A DNA stretch of 61,042 bases from Geothermovivens sp964644845 (lineage in GTDB: Bacteria; Zhuqueibacterota; Zhuqueibacteria; Oleimicrobiales; Geothermoviventaceae): NCBI GenBank assembly GCA_964644845.1, contig CAZXXS010000106.1, positions 1 through 61,042 on the forward strand, in the 5' to 3' direction. The translations under genes were made by a program, and so were the position numbers. Of the stretch, positions 37,112-46,398 are shown one piece after another. Numbering within the stretch: position 1 is the first letter of the stretch; the number at the start of each line of letters is the position of its first letter. The notes under the pieces are model-generated. The model did no database searches and was not told the origin of the DNA. It saw nothing but the letters and a program-made list of their open reading frames with translations.

Positions 37112-39589
37112 TTACTTCACCACAACATTCACCAGACGCTTCGGCACAACAATCGTTCGGACGATTTCCTTGCCCTCAACGTACCGCTGAATTTTGGGGT
37201 CCGACAAAGCTGCTTCAATTACACGATCTTTGTCAGCGCCCGCGTCCACTTCGATCGTGCTTCGCACCTTACCGTTGACCTGAACCGCCATTTTCACTTT
37301 CTCAGTGGCCAGTGCCGATTCGTCGTACGTTGGCCAGGGATGGTCGAACACGGTCGGCTTACCGCCGATTCTGGTCCACAGCTCCTCCCCCATGTGCGGT
37401 GCGAAGGGAGCCAGCAACAGCACAAGTGTTTGCACGGCATCGCGCAGCACATCCGCGTTTTGTTCTTCCACTGGCACGTTCTGCCGGTAGGCGCTGATCT
37501 CATTCACCAGTTCCATGATGCGGCTGATCGCCGTGTTGAAGTGAAACCGTTCCAGGTCTCGCGTGACCATTTTGACGGCGTAGTGGCGCTGCCGTTTCAG
37601 CTTCGCCGTTTGAGCCGTTTCTCTACCACCCGGTGGATTGTCCACGTAGTCGTTCACCAGGCGCCACACACGGTTCACAAAGCGAGCCATACCGTGCATG
37701 CCCTCGTCACTCCAGTCACCGCCTTCGGTGTAGTCGCCCATGAACATCAGGAACAAGCGAAACGTGTCCGAGCCATAGGCGCGGATGTAATCGTCGGGAT
37801 TGACCACATTCCCCCGCGACTTGGACATCTTGGCCCCTTTGTTCGTGATCACCCCCTGGTGCACGAGTTTCACGAACGGTTCGTCAAAATGGACCAAACC
37901 GAGATCGTAGAGTACTTTTGTGAAGAAGCGCGCGTAGAGCAGGTGCATTGTGGCGTGTTCCGCGCCTCCTACGTACATGTCCACTGGCAGCCAAACGCGC
38001 ACGAGGTCCGGGTTGTAGGCTCCCTCCTCGTAGTGCGGGTCCGGGTAACGCAGGTAGTACCAGCTGGAACACACGAACGTGTCCATGGTGTCCACCTCGC
38101 GTTTGGCCGGGGCACCGCACTTCGGGCATGTTGTGTTCACAAAGTCGGGATTGGTCGCCAACGGGGACACACCGCGCACACCGAACTCCACCTTCTCGGG
38201 CAGTTTGACCGGTAGGTCTTCCTCCGGGACTGGCACTTCTCCACAGTTCGGGCAGTAGATGATCGGGATCGGAGCACCCCAGTAGCGCTGGCGGGAAATG
38301 AGCCAGTCTCTCAACCGATAGTTGACTTTCCTTCGACCGATTCCCTTCTCCTCAAGCCAGGCGATCACCTTGTCGATCGCCTCCTCAGGGGGTGTTCCCG
38401 TGAACGGGCCCGAGTTGATCATGATCCCGGGTTCTTCGTACGCGTGATCCAGAGGTTTTTCGCTGGGCTTGCCGGTCGGGCTAATTACCTCGCGGATGGG
38501 CAGATTGTACTTGGTAGCAAATTCGAAGTCTCGCTGATCGTGAGCGGGCACCGCCATGATGGCCCCAGTACCGTACGTGACCAGCACGTAGTCCGCAATC
38601 CAAATTGGTACTTTCTCGCCGTTCACGGGATTGATCGCGTAAGCGCCCGTGAAAACCCCTGTCTTCTCCCGCTCCGTGGAGGTACGTTCAATCTCGCTCA
38701 CTTTGCGGGCGTTTTCCACGTACGCTTCCACTTCTTTCCTGCGGTCGGGCGTGGTCAGCTTCTGAACCAAAGGGTGCTCGGGGGCGAGTACCATGTAGGT
38801 CACCCCCCACAACGTGTCCGGACGCGTCGTGAACACCTTCAGCTCCATGTCCGGGTGCCCGTCGACGGGGAACTCGATTTCGGCACCCTCACTGCGCCCG
38901 ATCCAGTTGCGCTGCATTTCGATCGTCTTTTCGGGCCAGTCGATCTTCTTGTGCCCCTCAAGCAGCTTCTCGGCGTAGGCTGTGATCTTGAAAAACCACT
39001 GCACCAAATCCTTCCGGACCACTTCGGTGCCGCAGCGCTCACACCGTCCGTCGATCACCTGTTCGTTCGCGAGAACCGTTTGGCAGCTCGGGCACCAGTT
39101 AACGGGAGCCTTCTTGCGGTAGGCCAGGCCATTCTTGTAAAGCAGCAGGAAAAACCATTGCGTCCACTTGTAGTAGTCCGGGTCGGAAGTGTTGATTTCT
39201 TTACTCCAATCGTACATCGCCCCGATGGCTTTGAGCTGCTCCCGGATCTGTCGGATGTTCTCCGCGGTGCTGACCGCGGGGTGCACGCCTTTCTTGATGG
39301 CGTAGTTCTCCGCTGGCAACCCAAAAGCGTCGTAGCCGATTGGCTCGAACACGTTGTAACCCTGCATCCGTTTGAAACGGGCCCACGTGTCCGTTGGACC
39401 GTAGTTGTACCAGTGACCAATGTGAAGCCGATCGGCCGAAGGGTAGAGAAACATGACCAGAACGTACAGTTTGTTCTCGGTTCTGGACATGTCCGTTTCG
39501 TAGACGCGATTTGCTTCCCACCACTGGCGCCATTTCGGCTCAATTTCCTCGAACGGGTACGCTCCCGGTCCCTTCTCCGTCTGGTTCAT
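37112..39589 (-). CDS. leuS: Leucyl-tRNA synthetase
   Basis: An 825-residue class I aminoacyl-tRNA synthetase that charges tRNA-Leu. The HIGH motif is in 'ADRLHIGHWYNYGP' near 53-66 and KMSKS in 'GAKMSKSRGNVV' near 590. A zinc-type cysteine cluster ('NWCPSCQTVLANEQVIDGRCERCG') near 165-190 and an editing domain with 'TTRPDTLWGVTYMVLAPEHPL' near 255 are present; the C-terminal anticodon-binding part ends 'KRLVNVVVK'. Length is normal for bacteria. The start is ATG after a GGAGGG that lies very close, with AAGGAG further up. It lies downstream of tRNA-Pro on the same strand, separated by a probable terminator. Confidence 0.97.
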   Translation of the reverse strand: MNQTEKGPGAYPFEEIEPKWRQWWEANRVYETDMSRTENKLYVLVMFLYPSADRLHIGHWYNYGPTDTWARFKRMQGYNVFEPIGYDAFGLPAENYAIKKGVHPAVSTAENIRQIREQLKAIGAMYDWSKEINTSDPDYYKWTQWFFLLLYKNGLAYRKKAPVNWCPSCQTVLANEQVIDGRCERCGTEVVRKDLVQWFFKITAYAEKLLEGHKKIDWPEKTIEMQRNWIGRSEGAEIEFPVDGHPDMELKVFTTRPDTLWGVTYMVLAPEHPLVQKLTTPDRRKEVEAYVENARKVSEIERTSTEREKTGVFTGAYAINPVNGEKVPIWIADYVLVTYGTGAIMAVPAHDQRDFEFATKYNLPIREVISPTGKPSEKPLDHAYEEPGIMINSGPFTGTPPEEAIDKVIAWLEEKGIGRRKVNYRLRDWLISRQRYWGAPIPIIYCPNCGEVPVPEEDLPVKLPEKVEFGVRGVSPLATNPDFVNTTCPKCGAPAKREVDTMDTFVCSSWYYLRYPDPHYEEGAYNPDLVRVWLPVDMYVGGAEHATMHLLYARFFTKVLYDLGLVHFDEPFVKLVHQGVITNKGAKMSKSRGNVVNPDDYIRAYGSDTFRLFLMFMGDYTEGGDWSDEGMHGMARFVNRVWRLVNDYVDNPPGGRETAQTAKLKRQRHYAVKMVTRDLERFHFNTAISRIMELVNEISAYRQNVPVEEQNADVLRDAVQTLVLLLAPFAPHMGEELWTRIGGKPTVFDHPWPTYDESALATEKVKMAVQVNGKVRSTIEVDAGADKDRVIEAALSDPKIQRYVEGKEIVRTIVVPKRLVNVVVK

Positions 39590-39635
39590 CCCTCCAGTCG
39601 CTCCTTGGCTTGGAAATGTGCACCCTTACGGTCGG

Positions 39636-39673
39636 CCAAAAACAGAAAAGGCGAGAGACGAACGCCTCTCCCC
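39636..39673 (-). terminator. Probable terminator after tRNA-Pro
   Basis: Minus strand: GAGAG...CTCTC stem with two further outer pairs, then CCTTTTCTGTTTTT. It lies about 90 bases beyond the tRNA 3' end and before leuS. Confidence 0.5.
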
Positions 39674-39758
39674 TCTCAGGTTGGGACAAGTTGAAAACCC
39701 CGCCCTGCGAGAGCGAGGCTGCTAACACACTTGGATTTCCCCCTCAGCCACTCTTACG

Positions 39759-39836
39759 TGGTCGGGGCGCCCGGATTTGAACCGGGGACCTCTTGCTCCC
39801 GAAGCAAGCGCGCTGACCGGGCTGCGCTACGCCCCG
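39759..39836 (-). tRNA. tRNA-Pro (anticodon CGG)
   Basis: A complete cloverleaf on the minus strand: acceptor CGGGGCG / CGCCCCG, anticodon stem CTTGC / GCAAG with loop TTCGGGA (anticodon CGG), T-arm CCGGG TTCAAAT CCCGG-type with GGTTCAAATCC, and an encoded CCA end (39759-39761). It begins 7 bases after the stop of the membrane-protein gene, so it is probably cut out of that transcript. Confidence 0.95.
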
Positions 39837-39842
39837 AATTCC

Positions 39843-40349
39843 TCAAAACATCTTCAGTACACCAATTACCCCCATGCTGGCCAGTGTCACAAGTACACCA
39901 GCGATTACAACACCTGCCACAATCGCGGGAAGCGCGTAGCGAAAGGGGATGCCGAAAACGAACGCGGCAAGAGCTCCCGTCCAAGCACCTGTGCCGGGTA
40001 GCGGAACACCGACGAAAAGCGTCAACCCCACTGCTTTGTACTTCTCAACCACTTTTCCTCGGCGGCGCGTCCTGGCAAACATCTTCTCAAAAAAGCGATC
40101 CCAAAACGCGTACTTCGCCAGCCACCGGTGCGCCCTCTCAATCAACAGCAGCAGCGGCACGATCGGCACCAGGTTTCCGAGCACACAGTAGACGAACGCT
40201 TGTTCCCAACCGAGGCCGCCACCGTACGGCGGTGCTGCCAGGGCCCACGGGATCGCTCCACGCAGCTCGGTAATCGGCAACATCGACAGCAGAGCCGCTA
40301 CGAATTCCCGTGGCATCCCGGTGAAAAGGCTAACAATCCGCTCTACCAT
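39843..40349 (-). CDS. COG2426-type small membrane protein (putative small multidrug exporter)
   Basis: A 168-residue inner-membrane protein with about four hydrophobic helices. It has 'SMLPITELRGAIPWAL' near 21-36 and 'GVPLPGTGAWTGALAAFVFGI' near 114-134, the two conserved halves of the Sm_multidrug_ex family, each with a re-entrant-loop feel. A basic cytosolic loop (ARTRRRGKVVEKYKAVG) joins them. The name is traditional; transport has not been shown for most members. The gene lies 19 bases after the glycosyltransferase and 7 before the tRNA. Confidence 0.88.
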   Translation of the reverse strand: MVERIVSLFTGMPREFVAALLSMLPITELRGAIPWALAAPPYGGGLGWEQAFVYCVLGNLVPIVPLLLLIERAHRWLAKYAFWDRFFEKMFARTRRRGKVVEKYKAVGLTLFVGVPLPGTGAWTGALAAFVFGIPFRYALPAIVAGVVIAGVLVTLASMGVIGVLKMF

Positions 40350-40368
40350 GTCCGAATTCCGTCAAATC

Positions 40369-41055
40369 CTAAGTCCAGTGGATGAACCACCGACCAAGTA
40401 GCAGCAAAAAGCGCACCGTGTCTTTCAAGCGACGCACGTGGCTGACCGGGAGGGTCCGACTGTACACACTCCGGATGGGGATGCCTACGATCTTCGCGCC
40501 CTTCTTGGCCGCCGCGAGCAGCATCTCCGTTTCGATTTCAAACCGCTCGGCCCGTAGGGGAGTTTTCCACAAAACCCACCGTCGAAAAGCCCGAAGGCCA
40601 CATTGACTGTCGTGTACTCGCTGCTGACACGCGACTGACACCACCAGCGACGACAGCCGGTTACTGATTCGACGGTCCCAGGGCATGCCCCCAGTAGCCG
40701 CCATCCGGTCGCCCACAACAACGTCGCCTCTGGCAGTCTGACAAGCCTCCACCACAGCTTTGGCGTCTCGCGGCAGATGTTGCCCATCTCCGTCGACGGT
40801 CAGAATCACGGCCGCTTGTCGTCGCAAGGCCTCAGCCAATCCTGTCCGAACCGCTGCGCCTTTCCCACGATTGTGAGGATGACAAAGAACAACCGCCCCT
40901 GCCTTCCTGGCCACTGTTGCGCTGTCGTCCGTGGAGCCATCGTCGACAACCAGCACGAGCGCCTCCGGGAGAGCATCCTTGAGACCACGGACCACCTCTC
41001 CCACTGTGCTCGCACAGTTGTACGCAGGAACAACGATCGCGACGGTCTCGCTCAT
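40369..41055 (-). CDS. Family 2 glycosyltransferase (dolichyl-phosphate-sugar-synthase-like)
   Basis: A 228-residue GT-A fold enzyme from ATG 41055 (weak ribosome site; the 67 upstream residues that can be read fall in a repeat region and are not protein-like). Motifs: 'AIVVPAYNCASTVGEVV' (start of GT2), 'VVDDGSTDDSA' (nucleotide-sugar), 'NRGKGAAVRTGL', 'TVDGDGQHLP' (the DxD metal motif) and 'DSQCGLRAFRR'. It probably moves a sugar from a nucleotide donor to a lipid phosphate at the cytoplasmic face. There is a short hydrophobic end (VRFLLLLGRWFI) but no clear membrane helix pair. First gene of a three-part unit with the membrane protein and tRNA-Pro. Confidence 0.9.
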   Translation of the reverse strand: MSETVAIVVPAYNCASTVGEVVRGLKDALPEALVLVVDDGSTDDSATVARKAGAVVLCHPHNRGKGAAVRTGLAEALRRQAAVILTVDGDGQHLPRDAKAVVEACQTARGDVVVGDRMAATGGMPWDRRISNRLSSLVVSVACQQRVHDSQCGLRAFRRWVLWKTPLRAERFEIETEMLLAAAKKGAKIVGIPIRSVYSRTLPVSHVRRLKDTVRFLLLLGRWFIHWT

Positions 41056-41231
41056 AAGTCGCGCCAAATATACGAAACAAGACGTGGAAAAGCAACAATT
41101 TTGGCGCAGCCCCGGCATGTGAATAAGAACACCGACCTTGCGAAGCCCACACACCTGGGAGGTTACGGTAGAACGATCCCTACTCCGTCCCCTTCGGCTA
41201 ACAAGTATCGGCTGCGCCTTCGACCTTGCCC

Positions 41232-41431
41232 CAATCCGCCCGGGGATCCAATCCACGGGCTACGAAAAAGCACACGCCACCTGAAGGCGGCTTTCCCGCG
41301 GAGAGTCCGACACGGGGTGGAAACACCACGTCTCCCCAGGGCAACCGGCGAGCACCCGAAACGGCAGGCCACCCACCGGCTTCGACCGGTTTCCACGAGC
41401 GTCTTCGGTCCCCAGCAAAACTCACACGTTC
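41232..41431. repeat. REP-like repeat, copy 1
   Basis: Aligns with 41513-41711. It starts with CCGCCCGGGGATCCAATCC, then GGGCTACGA, an imperfect hairpin CCACCTGAAGGCGG (41277-41290), and ends with ACCGGTTTCCAC and a GGTCCCCAGCAAAAC tail. Spacing to copy 2 is about 281 bases at the left end and 272 at the right, so small indels separate them. Confidence 0.75.
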
Positions 41432-41512
41432 GGGGAGGCGGACACGGAGCGATCCCGCAGCAGAGTTTACTCTGCTGTGGGTGGAATCGGCACGAACCCG
41501 CCCAGCTGACAC

Positions 41513-41711
41513 CAACCCGCCCGGTGATCCAATCCCCGGGCTACGAGAAAGCAGGCGCCGCCTGAAGGCGGTTCTTTCGCCGACACCGCAAGACCTGACC
41601 GCAACGCCAGGCCCTCCGAGGCGCTGAGCTCGTCCACGCAAGAGGAACAGGCCTCAACCGGTTTCCACCCAACGTGGCCGGTGGCCTCCAGTCCCCGGCA
41701 AAACCTAACTT
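41513..41711. repeat. REP-like repeat, copy 2
   Basis: Second copy of the unit at 41232-41431. Its core hairpin CCGCCTGAAGGCGG (41558-41571) is perfect, and CCGCCCGGTGATCCAATCC and CCAGTCCCCGGCAAAAC are preserved at the ends. No protein-coding signal; it resembles dispersed intergenic hairpin elements. Confidence 0.75.
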
Positions 41712-41865
41712 GCAATTTGGCCTTTGGGTGTGTACTTTGTCGTGTAGTAAGTGCTACCTGATTTCCGCAAACTGCTTTTTGGTCAGACTACGTGCACCGA
41801 CGCGGGGCCAGATTTCCCCCATTGGCAAATGGTAGCCGAAACGATCAACCCAGGTGAAACCCGAC

Positions 41866-43029
41866 ATGATCTCCAGCCGACTCCGCGACATTCCACCTTT
41901 TATCGTGATGGACGTTCTGGCGCGTGCCGAAGAGCTGGAGCGACAGGGCAAACCGGTGATTCACTTGGAAGTCGGACAACCGGACTTCCCCGTGCCCCAA
42001 AAGATCCAAGACGCGGCCGCCCAGGCCGTCGCGCGGGGCGAAACGCGCTACACCCCGAGTCTCGGCATTCTGCCTCTGCGCGAAGCCATCGCCGATCACT
42101 ATGCGAAAAAGTACGGTGTACAGATTTCGCCTCAGCAAGTCGTGGTGACAAGTGGAACATCCCCCGGTCTCTTGCTTGTCCTCAGTTCCTTGCTCGATCC
42201 TGGAGATGAGGTCGTCCTGGCGGATCCCGCTTACGCTTGCTACCCTAACTACGTCACCTACCTTGGCGCCATTCCCGTGCGCGTGCCGGTCCAATCGGAA
42301 AACGGGTTCATTTTAGATCCGCAGGACGTGCGTCGGGCCATCACACCTCGCACAAAGGCCATTTTGATCAATTCACCCGCCAACCCAACCGGCGCCGTTC
42401 TGCCTTCGGAAGTGCTAAGAGAGTTGGCCTCACTCGGGCCTACACTGGTTTCGGACGAAATCTACCACGGCCTCGTGTACGGCGCGGAAGACCACACCGT
42501 CATCGAGTTCACACAGAACGCTTTCGTCCTGAACGGCTTTTCCAAGTACTACGCAATGACGGGCTACCGGCTTGGCTTCCTCATCGCACCTAACGAATTC
42601 GTTCGTCCCATCGAAAAGGCGCAGCAGAACTTTTTCATTTGCGCAAGCTCGATCGCCCAATGGGCCGGGGTTGCAGCCCTGCGGGAAAACCATCCCGAAA
42701 TTCCACAGATGCTCCGCACTTACGACGAGCGACGCCGCCACCTCGTCCGTCGACTGCGCGAGCTGGGTTTCATCATTCACGTCGAACCTCGGGGCGCTTT
42801 CTACGTGCTCGCGGACGCACGCCGTTTCGATGTCAACTCCTACCGCCTCGCCCAACGTCTCCTCGAGGACACCTTTGTGGCCGTGACACCTGGGATCGAC
42901 TTCGGACCCGGCGCTGAAGGTTTCCTCCGGTTTTCGTACGCCACTGCGCTGGACAAAATCGACATCGCCATGCAGAGACTGGCCGACTACCTCGGCGACG
43001 TTTCCGGATCGTCCGGCTCCTCTCTGTGA
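41866..43029 (+). CDS. Class I/II PLP aminotransferase (aspartate-aminotransferase-like)
   Basis: A 387-residue enzyme from ATG 41866, with AGGTGA eight bases upstream (a GTG four codons earlier is weaker). Fold-type I motifs: 'HLEVGQPDFPVP', 'TSGTSPGLLLVLSSLLDPGDEV', 'INSPANPTGAVLP' with the cofactor Asn, 'SDEIYHGLVYG' with Asp and Tyr, and the Schiff-base lysine in 'NGFSKYYAMTGYRLG' (Lys227 here). 'FLRFSYA' supplies the substrate-carboxylate arginine. It probably transaminates an amino acid such as aspartate or an aromatic one. It stands alone between the repeat region and a surface-protein gene. Confidence 0.92.
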   Translation: MISSRLRDIPPFIVMDVLARAEELERQGKPVIHLEVGQPDFPVPQKIQDAAAQAVARGETRYTPSLGILPLREAIADHYAKKYGVQISPQQVVVTSGTSPGLLLVLSSLLDPGDEVVLADPAYACYPNYVTYLGAIPVRVPVQSENGFILDPQDVRRAITPRTKAILINSPANPTGAVLPSEVLRELASLGPTLVSDEIYHGLVYGAEDHTVIEFTQNAFVLNGFSKYYAMTGYRLGFLIAPNEFVRPIEKAQQNFFICASSIAQWAGVAALRENHPEIPQMLRTYDERRRHLVRRLRELGFIIHVEPRGAFYVLADARRFDVNSYRLAQRLLEDTFVAVTPGIDFGPGAEGFLRFSYATALDKIDIAMQRLADYLGDVSGSSGSSL

Positions 43030-43462
43030 AACCCCCGCTGTTTCCATTTGGAGGAGCGTCCTAATCGCCTTGCCCTTTCTCAAAATGGCAGACAAGCACT
43101 CACTTCGTGAGAGTCCTCAGGTCCCGGCTGCAGAAGCGTAACAGGTCATTGCGGGTTCTACACAGTTCCTCCCCCAAAGCTGGCCTTTCAGCGTCGCGAG
43201 CTCTAACCGTTGCGCTGAAGTTCACATTTGAAATTACAGCTTCGTCAGTCCCTCCACGGCTTTGCAAGACCGTACGAGCACGCAAGAACCTTACGAATCG
43301 TAAAAGGGGATCGTACACAGTTGTTTTTGCAGAAGAAGGACCATTACAGAACAGGCACGATTTCCAGCCCCTTCCGGGACTCTCCTCGGGCACGGTCCTT
43401 GCCGAAAGCAAGGCCGAAGGCCGAGTTATTCGAAGTCCACGAGAAAGCCCAAGGAGGACAGG
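43030..43462. other. 0.43-kb gap upstream of the repeat surface protein
   Basis: No gene seen. It includes a small palindrome TTACG-AAT-CGTAA (43291-43303) and, at its end, the strong ribosome site AAGGAGG (43451-43457) of the next gene. Promoter hexamers are not convincing. Confidence 0.45.
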
Positions 43463-46210
43463 ATGAAACAGATCAGGATGCTGTGGACCGCTCTGGCGGG
43501 AAGCATTTTGCTCGCCATCTTGCCGTTTCACGCTCTGACGTACGCTTCTGGTGTGAACCCAGTCACCAACCAGGAGTTACAGCAAGTCCTGCTGCGACAA
43601 GGAAATGAGAACGCTGACGATCTTAGCTTCCTCGTCCAAGTCCTGGACAACCCGGAACCGAGCGCAATCGAAGGTCGCGTCGTAGACGTGGCCGGGAACC
43701 CGGTGACAGCGAACGTCTTCTGCGTGTCGCTTCGCTCGGGCGTGCAAGGCCTTGGCAACGCGGTAACCGACGAGACGGGTCACTACTTCGTGGGGGACCT
43801 GACGGCGGGCTCGTACTACGTGATCGTCTCGGCGAACGGCTACATGCCGAAGTTCTACGACAACGTCTCAAACGCCATGCAGGCAAGTAAGCTGGAGCTG
43901 GCCGAGGGCGACACGGTCAGCGGTGTCGACTTCGTGATGGACGTTCCGGCAACAGGTAGTGGTTCTATTTCTGGCACTGTGACACGCCAGGATGACGGGT
44001 CGCCTGTTGCTGGCGCCTGGATCTACGCTTTTTCCCAGGACAACCCCTTGTCGTTGCTCAAATTCTTCACGACCAGTGGTAACGACGGCAGCTACCAGTT
44101 TGTCAACCTGCCCGATGGCAACTACACGGTTTACGTCCAGGCCGAAGGCTACCTTCCCGAGTTCTACGACAACGCGAACATGCCGGCTCAGGCGACAAAG
44201 GTCCAGATTCAGGGTGGGAATCAGGTAACCGGCATCGACATCGCTCTCGAGGAAGGTGGCAGCATTTCCGGGTTCGTCCGCGGTCCTTCGGGTGAAGGGT
44301 TAGCTGGTGTGAAGGTGGCAGCCTTGCCCGCCGATTTTCAGCCTTCCCTTCAGCACCTGGCCGCGTCGCCACGGTTTCAATTTGCCGTGTCGGACAGTCA
44401 AGGTGCCTACACGATCTCCGGACTTCCAGTTGGCAACTACAAAGTGGGTGCAGCCCTCGAGTCGGACGCGGCTCCCCTGGTTCAGTGGTGGGATCACACC
44501 CAGGCCTTCGATGCGGCAACCCCTGTGCACGTAGCCGCGAACGAGAATGTCGAAAACATCAATTTCGACTTCGAGTACCTGGAACCAACCGGCGTAGTCT
44601 CCGGCCACGTTCAAGACTTAGACGGCAATCCCTTGCCCGGTGTCTGGGTTGTTGCCTGGAGCACAGGCGACACCTTGCTGCAAAAGCTGGGCTTCCTTTT
44701 CCAGCGTGTGCAAACCGACAGCAGTGGCAACTACCGAATCTCGAATCTCTGGCCTGGCGAGTACATCGTTTCAGCCACACGGTGGGATTGGAACAACTTC
44801 CAGACAATCTGGTACGACGGCGCCAACAGCAAGGAAGCAGCCACTCCTGTTCAAGTGTCCCCTGACACTCCAGTTGACGGCATCAACTTTTCCTTCGACA
44901 GGAGTCAGGACTTCGGCAGCATCAACGGCCACGTAGCCTACGACGACGGCACACCCGTCGCCTACGCCCTCGTTGAAGCCGTGCATGCCTCAGCTTCCGC
45001 CAGTACAGGAAACGGCGGATCCCACCGTCGTCCCCTGCCAGCCATGCTTGCCTACACCGACAGCCAGGGTAACTACCGGCTCGACTACCTCAGCCCTGGG
45101 GACTACTACGTCATCGTTCGCAAAGATGGCTACACCGAATACTACGATGACGCTACCAACGCAGAAGACGCCACACCCGTGACGGTCAGCGGAGCTCAGA
45201 CAACTTCAGGTGTCGACTTCGTCATTCCACCGCAACCAGCAGAAGGCAGTCAGATCAGCGGCACCGTGGTGGATGACTCAACTGGCCAACCCATCGAGGG
45301 CGCCGTGGTTAGCCTCTTCCCGGCCAACAGTACCCAAATCGATCCCACCCAGCAAATGTACAGCACCGCCACCGACGCCGAAGGTCACTACACAATTGCC
45401 GGTGTTCCAGCGGGTAGTTACGCCGTTGGGTGTTGGGCTCGCGGCTACGTAGCTGAGTTCTACGACAACAAAACCCAACCTCAGGAAGCCGACGTGCTCG
45501 ACTTGGACGGCACCAATTCTCACTCCGGGATCGATTTCGCTCTTGCCCCAGCGAAGATGCACGAGGCACGGTTTGAGCCGAACAGCACCGTGGGTAAAGC
45601 GACTGTTTCCGGCCACGTGACCGGTACGGATGGTCAAGCGATCGAAGGCGCTTACGTTTACGCCTTGGACACCGATGGCCAGGTAGTCGCCTCCGAAATC
45701 ACAGCAGCCGACGGCCGCTACAGTTTGGTGGGGTTGGAACCTGGTGACTACTACCTGCTGGCATCCCGCGCACCTTACAGCTCCGAGTACTACAGCAACG
45801 CCACCTCGCTTCAGGAAGCAACGCCCGTCAGCGTGGGTGACCAGGAAGGGTGGGACGCTACAGATGTGAACTTCCAACTCCAGGCCGAAACAGCAACCTC
45901 CGTCTCTCAGCGCCACAGCCACGTGCTGCCGCTTCGCGCAGGCCTTTTGCAGAACTACCCCAATCCGTTTAATCCGACCACAGTGATCCAGTACGCATTG
46001 CCCAAACGCGTGCACGTCTTGCTGCAGGTGTTCAACGCCCGCGGTCAGCTTGTCGCCACGCTGGTCAACGCCGAGCAGACGGCCGACGTCCACCATGTCA
46101 CCTGGGATGGGACGAACGCCCGTGGTGAGAAGGTCGTCTCGGGCGTTTACTTCTGCAGGCTGCAGGCTGGCGCCCTTCGCCAGGTCCGCAGGATGATCCT
46201 TTTGAAGTAA
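43463..46210 (+). CDS. Seven-repeat CarboxypepD_reg-like surface protein, T9SS cargo
   Basis: A 915-residue secreted protein with a signal peptide (LWTALAGSILLAILPFHALTYA). After a 50-residue linker come seven carboxypeptidase-regulatory-like (Cna-B-type) domains, each of about 90-110 residues, starting at 'IEGRVVD', 'ISGTVTR', 'ISGFVRG', 'VSGHVQD', 'INGHVAY', 'ISGTVVD' and 'VSGHVTG'. Most units close with a recurring tail such as 'PEFYDNANMPAQATKVQI' and 'TEYYDDATNAEDATPVTV', followed by 'SGVDFVI'. The C-terminus 'QNYPNPFNPTTVIQYAL ... SGVYFCRLQAG ... RMILLK' is a T9SS sorting domain. It is likely a stiff surface stalk or matrix protein. The start is ATG after AAGGAGG. Confidence 0.88.
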   Translation: MKQIRMLWTALAGSILLAILPFHALTYASGVNPVTNQELQQVLLRQGNENADDLSFLVQVLDNPEPSAIEGRVVDVAGNPVTANVFCVSLRSGVQGLGNAVTDETGHYFVGDLTAGSYYVIVSANGYMPKFYDNVSNAMQASKLELAEGDTVSGVDFVMDVPATGSGSISGTVTRQDDGSPVAGAWIYAFSQDNPLSLLKFFTTSGNDGSYQFVNLPDGNYTVYVQAEGYLPEFYDNANMPAQATKVQIQGGNQVTGIDIALEEGGSISGFVRGPSGEGLAGVKVAALPADFQPSLQHLAASPRFQFAVSDSQGAYTISGLPVGNYKVGAALESDAAPLVQWWDHTQAFDAATPVHVAANENVENINFDFEYLEPTGVVSGHVQDLDGNPLPGVWVVAWSTGDTLLQKLGFLFQRVQTDSSGNYRISNLWPGEYIVSATRWDWNNFQTIWYDGANSKEAATPVQVSPDTPVDGINFSFDRSQDFGSINGHVAYDDGTPVAYALVEAVHASASASTGNGGSHRRPLPAMLAYTDSQGNYRLDYLSPGDYYVIVRKDGYTEYYDDATNAEDATPVTVSGAQTTSGVDFVIPPQPAEGSQISGTVVDDSTGQPIEGAVVSLFPANSTQIDPTQQMYSTATDAEGHYTIAGVPAGSYAVGCWARGYVAEFYDNKTQPQEADVLDLDGTNSHSGIDFALAPAKMHEARFEPNSTVGKATVSGHVTGTDGQAIEGAYVYALDTDGQVVASEITAADGRYSLVGLEPGDYYLLASRAPYSSEYYSNATSLQEATPVSVGDQEGWDATDVNFQLQAETATSVSQRHSHVLPLRAGLLQNYPNPFNPTTVIQYALPKRVHVLLQVFNARGQLVATLVNAEQTADVHHVTWDGTNARGEKVVSGVYFCRLQAGALRQVRRMILLK

Positions 46211-46266
46211 ACCGTTGCGTTGCCGCCCTGCGTCCCAGCAGGAAGGTGCCACTCCTCCCAGCCGTC

Positions 46267-46300
46267 ACCGGCCGGACCTGCCAGTCAGGCTCCGGCCGGT
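46267..46300 (+). terminator. Terminator-like hairpin after the seven-repeat protein
   Basis: Stem ACCGGCCGGA / TCCGGCCGGT (10 pairs) with an inner CCTG / CAGG, about 57 bases after the stop. Only a pyrimidine-rich CCTCTCTTT follows, so it may be weak alone. Confidence 0.55.
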
Positions 46301-46340
46301 CCTCTCTTTGTAGCTGCTCCTGAAAAAGTCCCAAAACGCG

Positions 46341-46374
46341 AAAAGGGCAGCGCCCTTGCGAGCGCCGCCCTTTT
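46341..46374. terminator. Bidirectional terminator between convergent genes
   Basis: Stem AAAAGGGC-GCGC / GCGC-GCCCTTTT with one mismatch and an 8-base loop, between the ends of the convergent surface-protein genes (46210 and 46399). A/T runs lie on both sides. Confidence 0.75.
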
Positions 46375-46398
46375 CTGCTTCCCACTCCTGGTCTGGTG

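Noticed and set aside
40369..41256. An N-terminal extension of the GT2 protein to 41256
   Set aside because: The added residues derive from the REP-like repeat region and have no protein character; the GT2 domain starts at the ATG at 41055.
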